Positions 5,802 to 6,532 of a stretch of 6,532 nt of DNA are shown here, one piece after another. Position 1 is the first letter of the stretch; every line of letters begins with the position of its first letter. The notes beneath the pieces are model-generated. The model ran no database searches. It was not told the origin of the DNA and was given only the letters and a program-made list of their open reading frames with translations. The stretch comes from Devosia sp. (GTDB lineage: Bacteria > Pseudomonadota > Alphaproteobacteria > Rhizobiales > Devosiaceae). Location of the stretch: assembly GCA_016793415.1 (NCBI GenBank), contig JAEUMC010000518.1:1-6532 (forward strand), written 5' to 3'. A program made the position numbers and the translations under genes.

Positions 5802-5832
5802 CGGCGCCGAGCATCCCTGAAGCCGGCGCCGA
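5801..5832 (-). other. 9-bp hairpin in the leader of the metallohydrolase gene
   Basis: TCGGCGCCG (5801-5809) and CGGCGCCGA (5824-5832) can pair perfectly around a 14-nt loop, in the 53-nt gap after the small regulator gene. On the transcript the 3' arm runs into the AGGAG ribosome-binding site. There is no T-run, so a leader structure or pause or processing site is as likely as a terminator. Confidence 0.45.
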
Positions 5833-5843
5833 AGGCAAATCGA

Positions 5844-6065
5844 CTACTGCTCCTCGGCCTCGCCGGGCACGAATTTCAGCACGTCGCCCGGCTCGCATTT
5901 GAGGTAGGTGCAGATTGCCTCGAGCGTATCGAAGCGCATGCCCTTCACTTTGCCCTGGCGCAGCAGCGACAGGTTGGCCTCGGTGATGCCGACGAACTCT
6001 GCCAGATCCTTGGACTTGATGCCGCGTTCGGCCAGCAGCACGGCGAGATTGACCTTGATCGGCAT
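5844..6065 (-). CDS. Small Xre/YozG-type helix-turn-helix regulator
   Basis: The product has 73 residues and is almost entirely one Cro/C1-type DNA-binding domain. MPIKVNLAVLLAERG (1-15) forms the first helix, KSKDLAEFVGI (17-27) and TEANLSLLRQGKVKGM (28-43) the helix-turn-helix, and RFDTLEAICTYLKCEPGDVLKF (44-65) the closing helices that mark this subgroup. An acidic tail GEAEEQ follows. Proteins of this type are regularly encoded next to DUF2975 membrane proteins, as in the B. subtilis yoaS-yozG pair, and that is the case here. The start shares one base with the upstream DUF2975 stop (TGATG), and no convincing ribosome-binding site precedes it, so translation is probably coupled. It likely controls its own operon and perhaps the metallohydrolase gene that follows; no operator is visible because the promoter lies beyond the window. 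Confidence 0.88.
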   Translation of the reverse strand: MPIKVNLAVLLAERGIKSKDLAEFVGITEANLSLLRQGKVKGMRFDTLEAICTYLKCEPGDVLKFVPGEAEEQ

Positions 6066-6532
6066 CAGATGAACTGCGCGTTTTCTTCAGCGAGCGCCGC
6101 AGCCTCCGCCAGCGCCCAGCCGACCAGGGTCAGCACCGCGCCGACCAGCAGCATCAACAGCATGTCCGAGCTGATCGAGATGGCCAGCTGCTTCTGCCCT
6201 GATGGCGCGTTCCAGCTCAGCACGACGCTCAGCAGCGCCCCGGAGACCAGCTTCAACAGGGTGCAGGCGAACACGCCGACAGCGAAGTCGCGCATCCCCC
6301 GCGCCGCAACGAGGCCAAACTGTTGGCCTTGCCTGAACGCGTCCAGCGCCGTTGCCAGCCGCAACAGACCCCAGCTGAGCGGCAACACCGGCAGCAAGGC
6401 CAACAGGGTGGCGAGCAGGCGCTGACCGAGCCCGAACTCGGCGACCCAAGTGGCAGGCACCATCGCAGCGCCGGCGAGAGTCTCGGCCGGCGCCAGGCCC
6501 CACCAGGCCAGCCCCAGCAGCGGCAGGGCCGC
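6065..6532 (-). CDS. DUF2975-type membrane protein (5' end outside window)
   Basis: The frame is open to the right window edge, giving 155 visible residues; the ATG at 6463 is probably internal because the 23 codons before it encode a hydrophobic segment (LPLLGLAWWGLAP). Four membrane helices are likely at about 2-18, 37-60, 82-106 and 118-145 of the visible part. LRLATALDAFRQGQQFGLVAARGMRDF (57-83) lies between helices two and three. The end, ALAEAAALAEENAQFI, matches the usual DUF2975 finish of a helix, an acidic patch and a final Ile. Function is unknown; the family is almost always paired with a YozG-type regulator and may sense membrane state or anchor the regulator. That role is inferred from pairing only. 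Confidence 0.8.
   Translation of the reverse strand, partial: AALPLLGLAWWGLAPAETLAGAAMVPATWVAEFGLGQRLLATLLALLPVLPLSWGLLRLATALDAFRQGQQFGLVAARGMRDFAVGVFACTLLKLVSGALLSVVLSWNAPSGQKQLAISISSDMLLMLLVGAVLTLVGWALAEAAALAEENAQFI

Noticed and set aside
4822..5820. Long plus-strand open frame (332 codons) opposite the metallohydrolase gene
   Set aside because: Antisense to a protein with a full metal-ligand set; no recognisable motif or good start.
5791..5898. In-frame 36-residue extension of the metallohydrolase
   Set aside because: It is Arg/Ala-rich and unlike the family N-terminus, and it overlaps the regulator gene. AGGAG is placed for ATG 5790.
1..6532. Mobile element, prophage, CRISPR, toxin-antitoxin or defence system
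   Set aside because: No transposase, integrase, terminal repeats, spaced repeats, nuclease or toxin motifs seen. The small HTH gene pairs with a membrane protein, not with a toxin.

Overview
The window is GC-rich chromosomal DNA with tightly packed genes that often overlap by one to eight bases. Its gene content is typical of a free-living alphaproteobacterium: a ComM-type ATPase, a canonical Cfa, and a DUF2975/Xre pair. The codon style and the Gly/Ser-rich exported TPR protein would suit Hyphomicrobiales, but this placement is an impression from protein style. No rRNA, tRNA, CRISPR array, insertion sequence, integrase or attachment site was seen.

Left part, plus strand (1-3014). The window opens inside a comM/yifB gene, whose last 358 codons are visible. 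An 82-bp gap follows, holding a well-formed promoter overlaid by four 6-bp half-sites in a symmetrical array. The next three genes overlap in a chain: a PadR-family repressor, a four-helix membrane protein with an N-terminal HAAS-like domain, and an exported alpha/beta hydrolase with an intact Ser-Asp-His set. The PadR stop and HAAS start overlap (ATGCGTGA), and the HAAS stop and hydrolase start share a base (TGATG). They look like one autoregulated transcription unit whose output is a secreted or periplasmic hydrolase. This is the best candidate in the window for something not fully described.

Middle part, minus strand (3021-4812). A small exported TPR protein converges on the hydrolase gene, with only 6 nt between the stops. 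Upstream of it on the same strand is a complete cyclopropane-fatty-acid synthase (cfa), which keeps every bicarbonate-binding residue known from the E. coli enzyme. The cfa gene has its own recognisable promoter, with a 17-bp spacer and a palindrome over the start of the transcript. A perfect 7-bp hairpin lies between cfa and the TPR gene.

Right part, minus strand (4876-6532). Reading in the direction of transcription, a DUF2975 membrane protein (cut by the window edge) overlaps a small YozG-type helix-turn-helix regulator by one base. After a 53-nt gap comes a phosphotriesterase-related metallohydrolase with a full set of metal ligands. A 9-bp hairpin in that gap abuts the hydrolase ribosome-binding site.

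Most of the window is ordinary housekeeping and accessory metabolism. The observations worth a second look are regulatory (operators and leader hairpins), plus the PadR-HAAS-hydrolase gene set.
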